From contig JALHNM010000005.1 of assembly GCA_022843485.1 (NCBI GenBank), positions 62,001 through 126,000 of the forward strand: a DNA stretch of 64,000 nt, written 5' to 3'. The stretch's first letter is position 1. Every line of letters starts with the position of its first letter. Below are positions 8,825 through 16,214 of the stretch, piece after piece. The notes under the pieces were generated by a model that was not told where the DNA came from, ran no database searches, and saw only the letters and a list, made by a program, of their open reading frames with translations. The position numbers were made by a program, and so were the translations under genes. Origin of the DNA: Fimbriimonadaceae bacterium. Lineage in GTDB: Bacteria > Armatimonadota > Fimbriimonadia > Fimbriimonadales > Fimbriimonadaceae.

Positions 8825-9127
8825 TCAGTCGATCGAGCCGCCGTCGCCGATCACGATTCGTAACGAGACGTCCTGACCCTCTTCGAGCCCGTGCGCCTTG
8901 CGGAAGACGGCGCGGACTGGGACGAGGTAGACGCCGTCCTTGGGCATGAGCGACGTCTGCCATTCCGTCTCGCCGAGTCGCACTGTCACAGGGATACAGC
9001 CCCAGCCGTAACTGACGACCTTCTCGATCGCCTTGATCTCGCGGGACAGGTCTTCGGGCACCGCGACGAAGAAGAACGGGGCAGGGCCCTTCCAAAAGAT
9101 GACTCGTCCGAGAAACGCGATCGTCAT
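8825..9127 (-). CDS. DUF1905-like small protein
   Basis: 100 residues. The pattern FLGRVIFWKGPAPFFFVAVPEDLSRE, then a basic/Gly strand, then LMPKDGVYLVPVRAVFRKA and a terminal beta strand (VSLRIVIGD) matches the compact DUF1905 barrel. No biochemical role is established for the family. The next gene is divergent, 90 bases away. Confidence 0.75.
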   Translation of the reverse strand: MTIAFLGRVIFWKGPAPFFFVAVPEDLSREIKAIEKVVSYGWGCIPVTVRLGETEWQTSLMPKDGVYLVPVRAVFRKAHGLEEGQDVSLRIVIGDGGSID

Positions 9128-9217
9128 GCGTCATAGGACTGGACGAGCGGGCGCCCACCAGAGTCGCCGGCAGGCGCCGCGCCAAACCGAGGCGCGACTC
9201 TGTGATAGAGTCGATCG

Positions 9218-9703
9218 ATGGACGTTCGCCAAGCCCTGAAGCGACAGAACCACGCCGCGCTCGCCATGCTCCGACAGGCTGTGGAGAGGTGCCCCGAGGA
9301 GGTCTGGACCTCGGGCGCCCATCCGCGCACCTTCTGGCGGATCGCCTACCACGCCGCCGCTTACGCCCACCTCTACCTGTTCGACGACCTGGCGTCCTTC
9401 AAACCGTGGTCGAAGCACCGGCTCGACTGCACCTACCTCGAGGGGGAGGTCGAACCGGCCGAGCCGTACACCATCGCCGAGATGCTCGAGTGCATCGACC
9501 TGATCGACGCGGACGTCGACCCGAGCCTCGACCGGCTCGACCTGAGCGCGGAGAGCAGCGGCTTCACCTGGTACCCGACCGTCACCCGCGTTGAGCTGCA
9601 GATCCTGAGCCTGCGCCACCTTCACGGGCACATCGGCCAGCTCTCTGAGATCTTGATCGAGAACGGAGTGGACACCGACTGGATCGGCCCGCAACCGGGC
9701 TGA
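9218..9703 (+). CDS. DinB-like four-helix metal-binding protein
   Basis: 161 residues. Its helices carry the widely spaced His residues typical of the DinB/YfiT fold: TFWRIAYHAAAYAHLYLF near residue 45 and LRHLHGHIGQLSEIL near the C-terminus. These bind a divalent metal in family members, which include thiol-dependent transferases. The ATG at 9218 is preceded by a tight spacer after the divergent DUF1905 gene. Substrate unknown. Confidence 0.8.
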   Translation: MDVRQALKRQNHAALAMLRQAVERCPEEVWTSGAHPRTFWRIAYHAAAYAHLYLFDDLASFKPWSKHRLDCTYLEGEVEPAEPYTIAEMLECIDLIDADVDPSLDRLDLSAESSGFTWYPTVTRVELQILSLRHLHGHIGQLSEILIENGVDTDWIGPQPG

Positions 9704-9736
9704 CACTCGGGTCTGACTTGACACATCGTGTGAGCC

Positions 9737-9893
9737 GGCGGGTGGCCGGGTTGAGTGGGATGGGTCGTGCCCGCTCAGCCCGGTTCCAGGAGAACCGAAC
9801 CCGTGTGGTCGCGTGTGCCCGAGCACCTGGCTATGGCCCTGGACGCAGCGGAGCCACCCAGTGGCAGCCGGGGTAAAGACCAGGCCACCAGCC
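9737..9893 (+). repeat. MITE-like repeat, copy A
   Basis: Begins GGCGGGTGGCC and ends GGCCACCAGCC, an 11-bp terminal inverted repeat with one mismatch. The left 45 bp, including an internal hairpin (CCGGGTTGAG with CTCAGCCCGG, one G.T pair), is almost identical to copies B and C. The right half carries the shared core CTGGCTATGGCCCTGG. Confidence 0.75.
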
Positions 9894-9897
9894 GAGG

Positions 9898-10209
9898 TCA
9901 CTCTTTCCCCCTGCGGGGTAACTCGCGCCGACGACGGGCGGAAAGGTCATAGAGGTAGACGACGATGCCTGCGACGACAAGGACGAGCCCTGCACTATGA
10001 GAGACTAGCCCACTCTCCTGTAGGATGGTCTGTTGCCTTAGATCTGGAGCCAAGGAGCTATGCTCATAAAGCAAGAAGCCCGTGGCTACCATTGCTCCCC
10101 CGATTGCTTGCAATCCAAGCCCTACTGACTCGCGAGTCAGTCCCTTGCTAAGCGACATTACCAAGAGTCCGATCGCGATTATGCGTAGAAATTCGTAGAG
10201 TGCGATCAT
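9898..10209 (-). CDS. Small predicted membrane protein
   Basis: About 103 residues from the ATG at 10209 (an upstream in-frame start at 10242 also exists). Three hydrophobic segments can be seen: FLRIIAIGLLVMSL, GLGLQAIGGAMVATGFLLY and AGLVLVVAGIVVYLYDL, followed by an Arg-rich tail RRRRELPRRGK that should lie in the cytoplasm. No family recognised. Base composition is lower in GC than the surroundings, and the gene sits between repeat copies A and B, so it may have been acquired. Confidence 0.55.
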   Translation of the reverse strand: MIALYEFLRIIAIGLLVMSLSKGLTRESVGLGLQAIGGAMVATGFLLYEHSSLAPDLRQQTILQESGLVSHSAGLVLVVAGIVVYLYDLSARRRRELPRRGKE

Positions 10210-10284
10210 CAGTAGACGTCCTAGTCTATTTGCGCGAGCCACGAGACCTGCTCGAGGTACCCCGCTTCGATTCGCTGAAACGTC

Positions 10285-10448
10285 GGCGGGGTGGCCGGGT
10301 TGAGTGGGATGGATCGTGCCCGCTCAGCCCGGTTCCAAGGGAACCCTCGAAGCCGCGTGGTCGCGTTTACTGAGGCACCTGGCATTGGCCCTGTAGGCGG
10401 CCAAGACACCAAGGCACCAGCGGGGCCAGGACCAGGCCACGCGTCGCC
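10285..10448 (+). repeat. MITE-like repeat, copy B
   Basis: Starts GGCGGGGTGGCC and ends GGCCACGCGTCGCC. It shares the left 45 bp of copy A with a G-to-A change, and has an internal GGTTCC-AA-GGGAACC hairpin where copy A has GGTTC-CAGGA-GAACC. The right half is more diverged. Confidence 0.72.
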
Positions 10449-10493
10449 AGGACGTGCGAGGGAATTATCGGCCGAGCGACGGGTTCCCATGCA

Positions 10494-10706
10494 CTATTCC
10501 TTCGGGTGGGCCACCCCGGCGTCGCTCTCTCGAGCAAGGACAAAGTACGTGTACGCAACAAGCACATACTGAACAATGATCGCTGCTGAAAGCGCGACCG
10601 GAAGGAGAGGAAGGGCGTACAGAAGAAACGCTCCTAGGGAACCGTTCGAAGCGGCCCACATGGTCTTGAAGGGATGAGCTCGTACGAAGGTACCGAGTTT
10701 CTTCAT
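10494..10706 (-). CDS. Small predicted membrane protein
   Basis: About 70 residues (ATG at 10706; another at 10715 overlaps the previous stop). Contains an amphipathic N-terminus (KKLGTFVRAHPFKTMW) and one or two membrane segments (GAFLLYALPLLPVALSAAIIV, LVAYTYFVL). Starts two bases after the stop of the small gene upstream, so they form a mini-operon. Function unknown. Confidence 0.5.
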   Translation of the reverse strand: MKKLGTFVRAHPFKTMWAASNGSLGAFLLYALPLLPVALSAAIIVQYVLVAYTYFVLARESDAGVAHPKE

Positions 10707-10708
10707 CG

Positions 10709-10870
10709 TCAGCACCCCGAACCGATGCTTTCGAGATTGAGGAACAAGGTAAGGAACCCGCTGTTTGCGAGCGCAATGCCGACCACGTCTGCGGAAGTGA
10801 ACCTTTCGGACGGGCGGCCCGGTTGGGCGCCATCCGCGGGCTGATCCTTGTTGTCGTCCATACAGGGCAT
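10709..10870 (-). CDS. Small hypothetical protein
   Basis: About 53 residues from the ATG at 10870 (alternative at 10861). An acidic/polar N-terminus (DDNKDQPADGAQ) precedes a short hydrophobic helix (VVGIALANSGFLTLFLNL). Paired with the small membrane protein directly downstream; both sit between repeat copies B and C. No homology recognised; coding status is moderately supported by the tight pairing. Confidence 0.4.
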   Translation of the reverse strand: MPCMDDNKDQPADGAQPGRPSERFTSADVVGIALANSGFLTLFLNLESIGSGC

Positions 10871-10942
10871 GCGGCGATTATAGCAATTCCGCGTCGTCCT
10901 CACCTCGTCGGGTGGCAGGGTTGGAGGTGGGCTCGGGAGGTA

Positions 10943-11059
10943 GGCGGGTGGCCGGGTTGAGTGGGATGGGTCGTGCCCGCTCAGCCCGGTTCCAGGAGAA
11001 CCGAAACCGCGCGGTCGAGTGCGCTAGAGCACCTGGCTACGGCCCTGGCCACAGCCGCC
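10943..11059 (+). repeat. MITE-like repeat, copy C (short)
   Basis: Starts GGCGGGTGGCC, nearly identical to copy A over the first 60 bp, then loses much of the right half and ends GGCCACAGCCGCC. It lies just upstream of the HAF gene. Confidence 0.7.
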
Positions 11060-11111
11060 CGTCCGTCGAGAATGGAACCTGACGTGGAGTTGGGGCGGTC
11101 ATAGTGGGTGG

Positions 11112-12113
11112 ATGAGGCTCCTCGGGTTACTCCTCGTACTCGTTCCCCTGGGTGCCTACGCCCTCCAGTACAAGGTCGTGGAGGTGGGCGTGCCTCCCTT
11201 AGGGCTGACTGTGGAGGGTCTGGCGCTCAACGAGGCGCAGACGGTCGTGGGGGTCAGGGGCCAGTATTGGTACGGTCAGGGGTTCCGGTGGTCGGCCGAG
11301 GCCGGGGCCCGACTCCTCTTCCCGTCCCTTTCCTACCGGGCCCATAGCTCGATGGCCTACGACGTGAACGAGGCGGGGGTGGTCGCCGGCTACGTCAGCG
11401 CACCCAACCGCCGCCCGGCCCTCTTCCACCCGGACGGGACGGTCGAGCGACTGCCGTTCCCTCCTGGGGCCTTGGGTGCATGGGCGGTCGCGCTCAACGA
11501 CGTCGGGGACGTCGTGATTTACGCCGACGGGGTCGGAGTCTACGACGGCTACGTTTGGCGGCGAGGAGAAGGGTTGACGCGCATGCTTCCGCTCGTGCGC
11601 TCCAGCGTCTATCCGACCCGGGTCAACAACGACGGGGTGGTCTGCGGGTACGGCACCGACGGAGTCAATAGTCGTGCCTGGAGGTGGACGAGGAGCCAAG
11701 GCTTCGAAGACCTCCGCATCCTGCCCGGGCTCGACGACACCGTGCGGGCGCACGACATCAACGACGAGGGTACGATCCTTGGTCATTGGACAGGCTTCCT
11801 TACGAGCGGGGGCTTTATCTGGACGGTAAGGGAAGGTCTACGGAACCTGGAGTTGCCTCTTGGGGCGATACCGAACGGACTCAACGACAAAGGCCTGATC
11901 GTCGGTGCCTGGACCCACTCTCAACCCAAGGAGGTCGATGCTTTCATCTCTGACGGCATCGGCGACTTCCGGCTGCTCAACGACATGCTCGAACCGGGGT
12001 CGCGACAGTACGACGTCCGTTATGCGGTCGACGTCAACAACAACGGCGTCATCTTGGCCATCGTCCTCGTCGGCCGAGAGGCAAGGAGCGTCCTCCTTTA
12101 CCCTGTCGAGTAG
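11112..12113 (+). CDS. Secreted HAF-repeat protein
   Basis: 333 residues with a clear signal peptide (MRLLGLLLVLVPLGAYA). The body is a series of short repeats of the type D-(I/V)-N-(D/E)-x-G-x-(V/I)-x-G: YDVNEAGVVAGY, ALNDVGDVVIY, RVNNDGVVCGYG, HDINDEGTILGHW, GLNDKGLIVGAW, DVNNNGVILAI, each followed by a W/F-containing strand. This is the extracellular HAF-type repeat, thought to form a beta-propeller-like structure. No anchor sequence is seen at the C-terminus. A paralogue lies at 37428-38480 on the other strand. Confidence 0.8.
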   Translation: MRLLGLLLVLVPLGAYALQYKVVEVGVPPLGLTVEGLALNEAQTVVGVRGQYWYGQGFRWSAEAGARLLFPSLSYRAHSSMAYDVNEAGVVAGYVSAPNRRPALFHPDGTVERLPFPPGALGAWAVALNDVGDVVIYADGVGVYDGYVWRRGEGLTRMLPLVRSSVYPTRVNNDGVVCGYGTDGVNSRAWRWTRSQGFEDLRILPGLDDTVRAHDINDEGTILGHWTGFLTSGGFIWTVREGLRNLELPLGAIPNGLNDKGLIVGAWTHSQPKEVDAFISDGIGDFRLLNDMLEPGSRQYDVRYAVDVNNNGVILAIVLVGREARSVLLYPVE

Positions 12114-12157
12114 GCGATAACCCGTACGGGGGGGCAACGCCTGGCTACAGCACGAAC

Positions 12158-12317
12158 GCTGGCCGGGTTTGGGGGGAATGGCCCTGGCTCGCCCTTCCCG
12201 GTTCAGAGGGGGTCCTCGCACCCGCATCGTTGCGTGTACCGGGGCCCCTGGCTATGGCCATGGGCATCGATGAGCCACCCAGGAACCTGCGGGGCCATAA
12301 CCCGGCCTCCCGTCGGG
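12158..12317 (+). repeat. MITE-like repeat, copy D (diverged)
   Basis: CTGGCCGGGTTTGG at the left, CCCCTGGCTATGGCC in the middle and GGGGCCATAACCCGGCC at the right place it in the family. The left terminal repeat is degraded. Confidence 0.55.
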
Positions 12318-12497
12318 CGGCAAGGGACACAGCCCGGCGACTCATCATGACCGGGCCACCCGTCGCCCTCCGCTCGCTGTCCCAGTGCCGTCCGAAGGCC
12401 GTCTCATCGCGATGAGTCCACGATGAGCCCCCGGCGCCTCGGCGTCCGTTCACCTAGCGGGAGGGCTACGGGCGGTCGTTGAGACGCCGTCCCGCAC

Positions 12498-12640
12498 TGG
12501 CGGATGTCCGGACTGCCCGGAGAGGACCGTACCCGCCCAGCCCAGTTCTCAAGGAACGCTCGCACCCTCGCGGCAGCAGGCGCCCGAGCACCCGGTCACG
12601 ACCCTAGACGCAGCCAGAGTCACCGACCGACCGGCGACGC
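12498..12640 (+). repeat. MITE-like repeat, copy E (degenerate)
   Basis: CGTACCCGCCCAGCCCAGTTC and GCGCCCGAGCACCCGGTCACG align with the centre of copy A with many substitutions. The 12114-13039 spacer holds copies D and E and two tandem repeats; no convincing gene is seen there. Confidence 0.4.
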
Positions 12641-12786
12641 CACAACCTGGCCCCCCGCCGAGGCATGAGAGCGGCCGCACGCTGGCCACAGGGCCGTGTC
12701 GATGGGCTTGGGAGGGGCTAGGGGGCGAGTGGCTCCGTTTGTGCGCCAGCGCTCCCGGCAGGATCGGGTCGGGATCCGAGCGTTCC

Positions 12787-12830
12787 TATGCTCGGACTAT
12801 GCTCGGACTATGCTCGCACTATGCTCGGAC
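12787..12830. repeat. Tandem 11-bp repeat TATGCTCGGAC x4
   Basis: Four consecutive 11-bp units (TATGCTCGGAC, the third with one G-to-C change). A shorter array of the same unit occurs at 61564-61592, 49 kb away. Confidence 0.85.
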
Positions 12831-12887
12831 TATAGGCCTTCGAAGGGGCCTGTGGGCTTGGGCGGGCGTGGCCGGGGTGGTGTCTCG

Positions 12888-13009
12888 TGCACCCCGGTCG
12901 CTTTGCGGTAAAGCCGAAATACGAGAAACTGTCCCCCCGGAACCGGGCTGCACCCCGGCCGCTTTGCGGTAAAGCCAAACTACGAGAAACTGTTCCTCCG
13001 GTACCGGGC
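12888..13009. repeat. Tandem 61-bp repeat x2
   Basis: 12888-12948 and 12949-13009 are two 61-bp units differing at a handful of positions, followed by the first bases (TGCAC) of a third. Each unit contains GCTTTGCGGTAAAGC, a short hairpin-forming segment. It borders the low-GC HNH cassette. Confidence 0.85.
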
Positions 13010-13039
13010 TGCACAAGACATCAGCCCGGCCACGCGCCT

Positions 13040-13348
13040 TCACCCCGGCGTCTGAGCAATCTCAATCGCATTTACGCCCTGAATGAACTTCATCTCCGCC
13101 TCTTCGTCATGCGACATCAGCAACAAGTGAATTGGGAATCGCTCGCAGATCGCCGCCAACTCGCTCCTCACTGATAGGCAGTCGATGTCGGTCTGGCAGA
13201 TCACCAGCAAGTCGATATCGCTGACGGAACTCATTCTTGTTGCAACCGAGCCGAAGAAGAACCAACGGGTGGACGGTGCTTGAAGCTTGATCCGCTCAAT
13301 CTCGTCGTAGATCGAGCGCAGTGCTACCTGGAGTGGGTCATCTGTCAT
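13040..13348 (-). CDS. Small nucleotidyltransferase-fold protein (MNT-like)
   Basis: 102 residues from the ATG at 13348, which overlaps the upstream stop (ATGA). The Pol-beta-type nucleotidyltransferase signature is clear: FFFGSVATR (Gly33-Ser34) and SDIDLLVI with Asp44 and Asp46. The usual third acidic residue on the next core strand is replaced in FPIHLLLMS, so catalysis may be impaired or differ. Small proteins of this class (MNT) often act as antitoxins of HEPN toxins, but no HEPN protein is visible here. Last gene of a low-GC, three-gene minus-strand cassette with an HNH nuclease. Confidence 0.8.
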   Translation of the reverse strand: MTDDPLQVALRSIYDEIERIKLQAPSTRWFFFGSVATRMSSVSDIDLLVICQTDIDCLSVRSELAAICERFPIHLLLMSHDEEAEMKFIQGVNAIEIAQTPG

Positions 13349-14001
13349 TTCGAATTGATTCGGCCGAGGAAGGGGCCCCACTTGAGGATTTCACAGCCCA
13401 TCGTTGCGGCAACGACGTCCGCCGAACTCGTGGACCCACCGTTCGGATTTGTAATGACCGCCACCGAGAACTGCCCATATCGGTCACGGGCTGTCCTCAC
13501 GTGATCAGCGGTCAACTCATACTCATTGATCATCACTACAACGATATCGGGCAAACCATTGCGGGAGATGCGATAGAGTCGGTCATGCACTCTGTAGAAG
13601 CTCGCGACCTTGTCGTGCTGGCGCAGGCACCGCTCTATGAACTCCGTTTCCTTTGATTGGAACCCTCGCACGTTCCGCAGGCTAAGTACACGAAGGAGAT
13701 CACCATATGCACCGGTGGCAATACAGTTGCGTTGCGCGAGGAGGATGGCTTCGCCGGTCCAAAACGATTCCTTCGGCACATTGGCAATGAACTCTACGTC
13801 CAGGTCGTGCTCCACCAAGGCCCTTATCGTGTTAACCTCGACGCGCGTCGCGGAGACGATCCCTGCCACAAAAGGGTCGAGTTTGTCGCGAGACACGTGA
13901 AGCACTTGATCCGAAAGAATCTCGACGCTCGACACCACCTTCTCTTCGCGCAAGTTGCTGGCGACCCAATTCGTTGTTTCAACTAAAGTGTAAGTCGCCA
14001 T
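13345..14001 (-). CDS. Hypothetical protein, middle gene of HNH cassette
   Basis: 218 residues. The start is well supported: AGAGGAG lies just upstream of the ATG at 14001, inside the end of the HNH gene. I do not recognise a family. Two parts are visible: an N-terminal helical/alpha-beta region (VEFIANVPKESFWTGEAILL, TGAYGDLLRVL) and a C-terminal alpha/beta region with hydrophobic strands DIVVVMINEYEL, FSVAVITNPNGG and a final GCEILKWGPFLGRI. The strand-helix-strand arrangement could be a nuclease-like or Rossmann-like core, but no catalytic signature is certain. Coupled on both sides by overlaps (23 bases and 4 bases). Confidence 0.75.
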   Translation of the reverse strand: MATYTLVETTNWVASNLREEKVVSSVEILSDQVLHVSRDKLDPFVAGIVSATRVEVNTIRALVEHDLDVEFIANVPKESFWTGEAILLAQRNCIATGAYGDLLRVLSLRNVRGFQSKETEFIERCLRQHDKVASFYRVHDRLYRISRNGLPDIVVVMINEYELTADHVRTARDRYGQFSVAVITNPNGGSTSSADVVAATMGCEILKWGPFLGRINSK

Positions 14002-14704
14002 TTCGCTCCTCTCTTAGGATGTCTGCCATGCCCTCTGGAAATCGGCTGGCAACGTCTCCCTCTCCTTCTCCGATATGCTTGGCCTCAAGGTCGTCAATGT
14101 GCTGACGAAGGGCCTCCAGTACCTTCAACTCGGACTTGCTCAAGTGTTGACGATTTGCGTCGAGGATTACAAGAACTTTCCGATTATTCGGCAGAACGAT
14201 GGCACGCACTTTACGCCGCCAGACCGTTGCAAGCTCGCTTTCCGGATCATGACGATACTCATTGTTCGGGCCGTACTGATCGAATACGAATTGGTTTTCG
14301 GTCAGTACCGGCTCTATGGCCTTCCGCACGGTGTCCCGGTCGGGCAACTCGACGGCCCCGAAGAGTGAGTTGAGCCGTTCGACGTGCTTGCGCTTCCACT
14401 CGCGTACTCTGCCTTCTGAGAAATCTTCGGGGGCCTTATCGATCATAGCGTGGCAATTGGCGCACAGCAAGATCAAATTGCCGTACGAGCGCTTGTCTTC
14501 GGGCGTAGCCGTCGCATCGCCGCGCGGCCCCCCGCCGCTTGCCGCGATGATGTGAGCCATTTCCGCGAAGTGAACGTTCGACGTGTCGGTATCGACGAAG
14601 AGCCTGTCAGCACACTCAGGGCGCTGACAGTACCCGCCAGAGTCTGCAAACAACCTTAGCGTGGTGTGGTGGTCGGGATCGGCTCGGCCGCGGCTGCAGG
14701 CCAT
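13979..14704 (-). CDS. HNH endonuclease-domain protein
   Basis: 241 residues. The N-terminal half is a Cys4-zinc HNH (beta-beta-alpha metal) domain: Cys26/Cys31 (GYCQRPECAD), His51 in EMAHIIAAS, Asn77 in YGNLILLC, and Cys81/Cys84 with His85 in LCANCHAMID. All active-site residues are present. The C-terminal half (after about residue 120) is a separate domain with WRRKVRAIVLPNNRKVLVIL and a long helix LSKSELKVLEALRQHIDDLE that I cannot assign. It is the first gene of a three-gene operon whose G+C is visibly lower than its flanks, a sign of transfer. A defence or conflict role is likely by analogy, not shown. Confidence 0.88.
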   Translation of the reverse strand: MACSRGRADPDHHTTLRLFADSGGYCQRPECADRLFVDTDTSNVHFAEMAHIIAASGGGPRGDATATPEDKRSYGNLILLCANCHAMIDKAPEDFSEGRVREWKRKHVERLNSLFGAVELPDRDTVRKAIEPVLTENQFVFDQYGPNNEYRHDPESELATVWRRKVRAIVLPNNRKVLVILDANRQHLSKSELKVLEALRQHIDDLEAKHIGEGEGDVASRFPEGMADILREERNGDLHFS

Positions 14705-14763
14705 GTAGACACCTTAGGATTGGGTAGGGACTCGAGGTTGCGAGTGTGGTTGCTTGTCATAGG

Positions 14764-16029
14764 CTACTCCAAAGCCTGCGTGTAGACCGCCTTCACCACC
14801 TCGTCCGGCGTCGTCACTCCAGATAATACCTTTTGCTTCCCGTCCTCCAGCATCGTCCTGAACCCCTGCCTCCGCACCGTCTCCATCATCTCCGAGAACC
14901 CGGTGCCACGAGCGACGGCTTCTTTCACCTCGCGGGTGGCGACGACGAGCTCGAACACCCCGACCCGCCCCTTGAACCCCGTCCCGCGGCAGTCGGCGCA
15001 GCCCGGGCCCTTCAGCAGGCGGGCCCCCGCCATGTCCTCCGGCCCGACCCCGATCGCCACCAGCTCCTCCTTCGAATAGGGGTGCGGGGCGGCGCACTTG
15101 GGGCAGTTCACCCGCACCAGGCGCTGGGCCATGATCGCGACGAGCACGCCCGCGATCAGGTACGGCTCGGCGCCCATGTCCACCATCCGCCCGACCGACT
15201 CGATCGCGTTGTTCGTGTGCAGCGTCGAGAGCACGAGGTGGCCGGTCAGGCCCGCCTGGATGCCGATGCCGAGCGACTCCGAGTCGCGCATCTCGCCCAC
15301 CATCATCACGTCCGGGTCCTGCCGCAAGAACGAGCGCATCACCCGCGGGAAGCCCACCTTCTCGGACACCTGCACCTGGGCGATGTTGTGGTCGAACTCG
15401 TACTCCACCGGGTCCTCCACCGTCACGATGTTGCGCTTCTTGCTGTCCAGCTGGTTGAGGCTGGCGTACAGGGTGGACGTCTTCCCGGACCCGGTCGGCC
15501 CGGTGACGAGGATGAGGCCGTAGGGCACCTCGATCACCTGCCGCCACTTCGCCTCGACGTCCGGCGGCATGCCGAGCGCGGGCAGCTCCACCTTCATCGA
15601 CTGCGGGTCGAGCAGGCGCATGACGAACTTCTCGCCGTTCAGGCAGGGCACGCACGAGGCACGGGCGGAGAGCCGACGCCCCTCGAACTCCATGTCGATG
15701 CGCCCGTCCTGCGGCTCGCGGGTCTCGTCGATCCGCATCCCCGCCGCCAGCTTGAGCCGGGCGAGCACGTTGGCCGCCTGCTCCGGGGGGAGGAAGCCGG
15801 TCTCGTGCAGCACCCCGTCCTGGCGGAACCGGATCTTGAGCTGGTCGCGCTCCGGCTGCAGGTGGATGTCGCTGGTCTTGGACTCGAGCGCCTGCATCAT
15901 GACGTTGTCCACTATGCCCACCGCCAGCGACATCTCGTTCCCCCCCATCTCCCGGCTCTGCCCCGACTCGCGGAGGATCAGCCGGAACCTCTTCGCCGCC
16001 CCCCAGTTGCCTTGCTCTTGGACGCTCAT
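14764..16029 (-). CDS. Type IV pilus/type II secretion ATPase (PilB/GspE type)
   Basis: 421 residues from the ATG at 16029; the open frame beyond it lacks coding character. Motifs in order: N2-like region (SKTSDIHLQPE), Walker A GPTGSGKTST (177-186), Asp box TVEDPVEYEF, Walker B VMMVGEMRD with Glu246, His box TGHLVLSTLHTNN, and the zinc Cys4 of PilB/GspE (Cys309, Cys312, Cys344, Cys347). It lacks the usual N1 domain, so it is shorter than most PilB proteins. It should power pilus or pseudopilus assembly at the inner membrane; no other pilus gene is adjacent. Confidence 0.93.
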   Translation of the reverse strand: MSVQEQGNWGAAKRFRLILRESGQSREMGGNEMSLAVGIVDNVMMQALESKTSDIHLQPERDQLKIRFRQDGVLHETGFLPPEQAANVLARLKLAAGMRIDETREPQDGRIDMEFEGRRLSARASCVPCLNGEKFVMRLLDPQSMKVELPALGMPPDVEAKWRQVIEVPYGLILVTGPTGSGKTSTLYASLNQLDSKKRNIVTVEDPVEYEFDHNIAQVQVSEKVGFPRVMRSFLRQDPDVMMVGEMRDSESLGIGIQAGLTGHLVLSTLHTNNAIESVGRMVDMGAEPYLIAGVLVAIMAQRLVRVNCPKCAAPHPYSKEELVAIGVGPEDMAGARLLKGPGCADCRGTGFKGRVGVFELVVATREVKEAVARGTGFSEMMETVRRQGFRTMLEDGKQKVLSGVTTPDEVVKAVYTQALE

Positions 16030-16214
16030 CAGTGTGTGGATGATAGCCGGTGGCGGACGAGGGAGGTGGTTCACGCGATCGTCGCCATCGGTGCCCGCCC
16101 CTTTCACCCCAATTGGACGGGTGCGAGCGTGACTTTCTGACGCGTGCCTAGTCCGGTGGGGAGAACAGAAGGGCCCCAGGGGTTGGCCCTGGGACGGGCT
16201 GCGCTCCCCGCCGC

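Noticed and set aside
9737-12317. Integron-like attC array between small cassette genes
   Set aside because: The repeats contain GTTGAGT, which fits GTTRRRY, but the partner site lies on the wrong side, the spacing is wrong, and the flanking genes are on both strands. Inverted ends fit a MITE-like element better.
12787-13009. CRISPR array
   Set aside because: Units are directly abutting, with no spacers of unique sequence, and no cas genes are in the window.
13040-13348. CD-NTase of a CBASS system
   Set aside because: It is about 100 residues, far shorter than CD-NTases, and no effector or Cap-type gene is next to it except an HNH protein of different layout.
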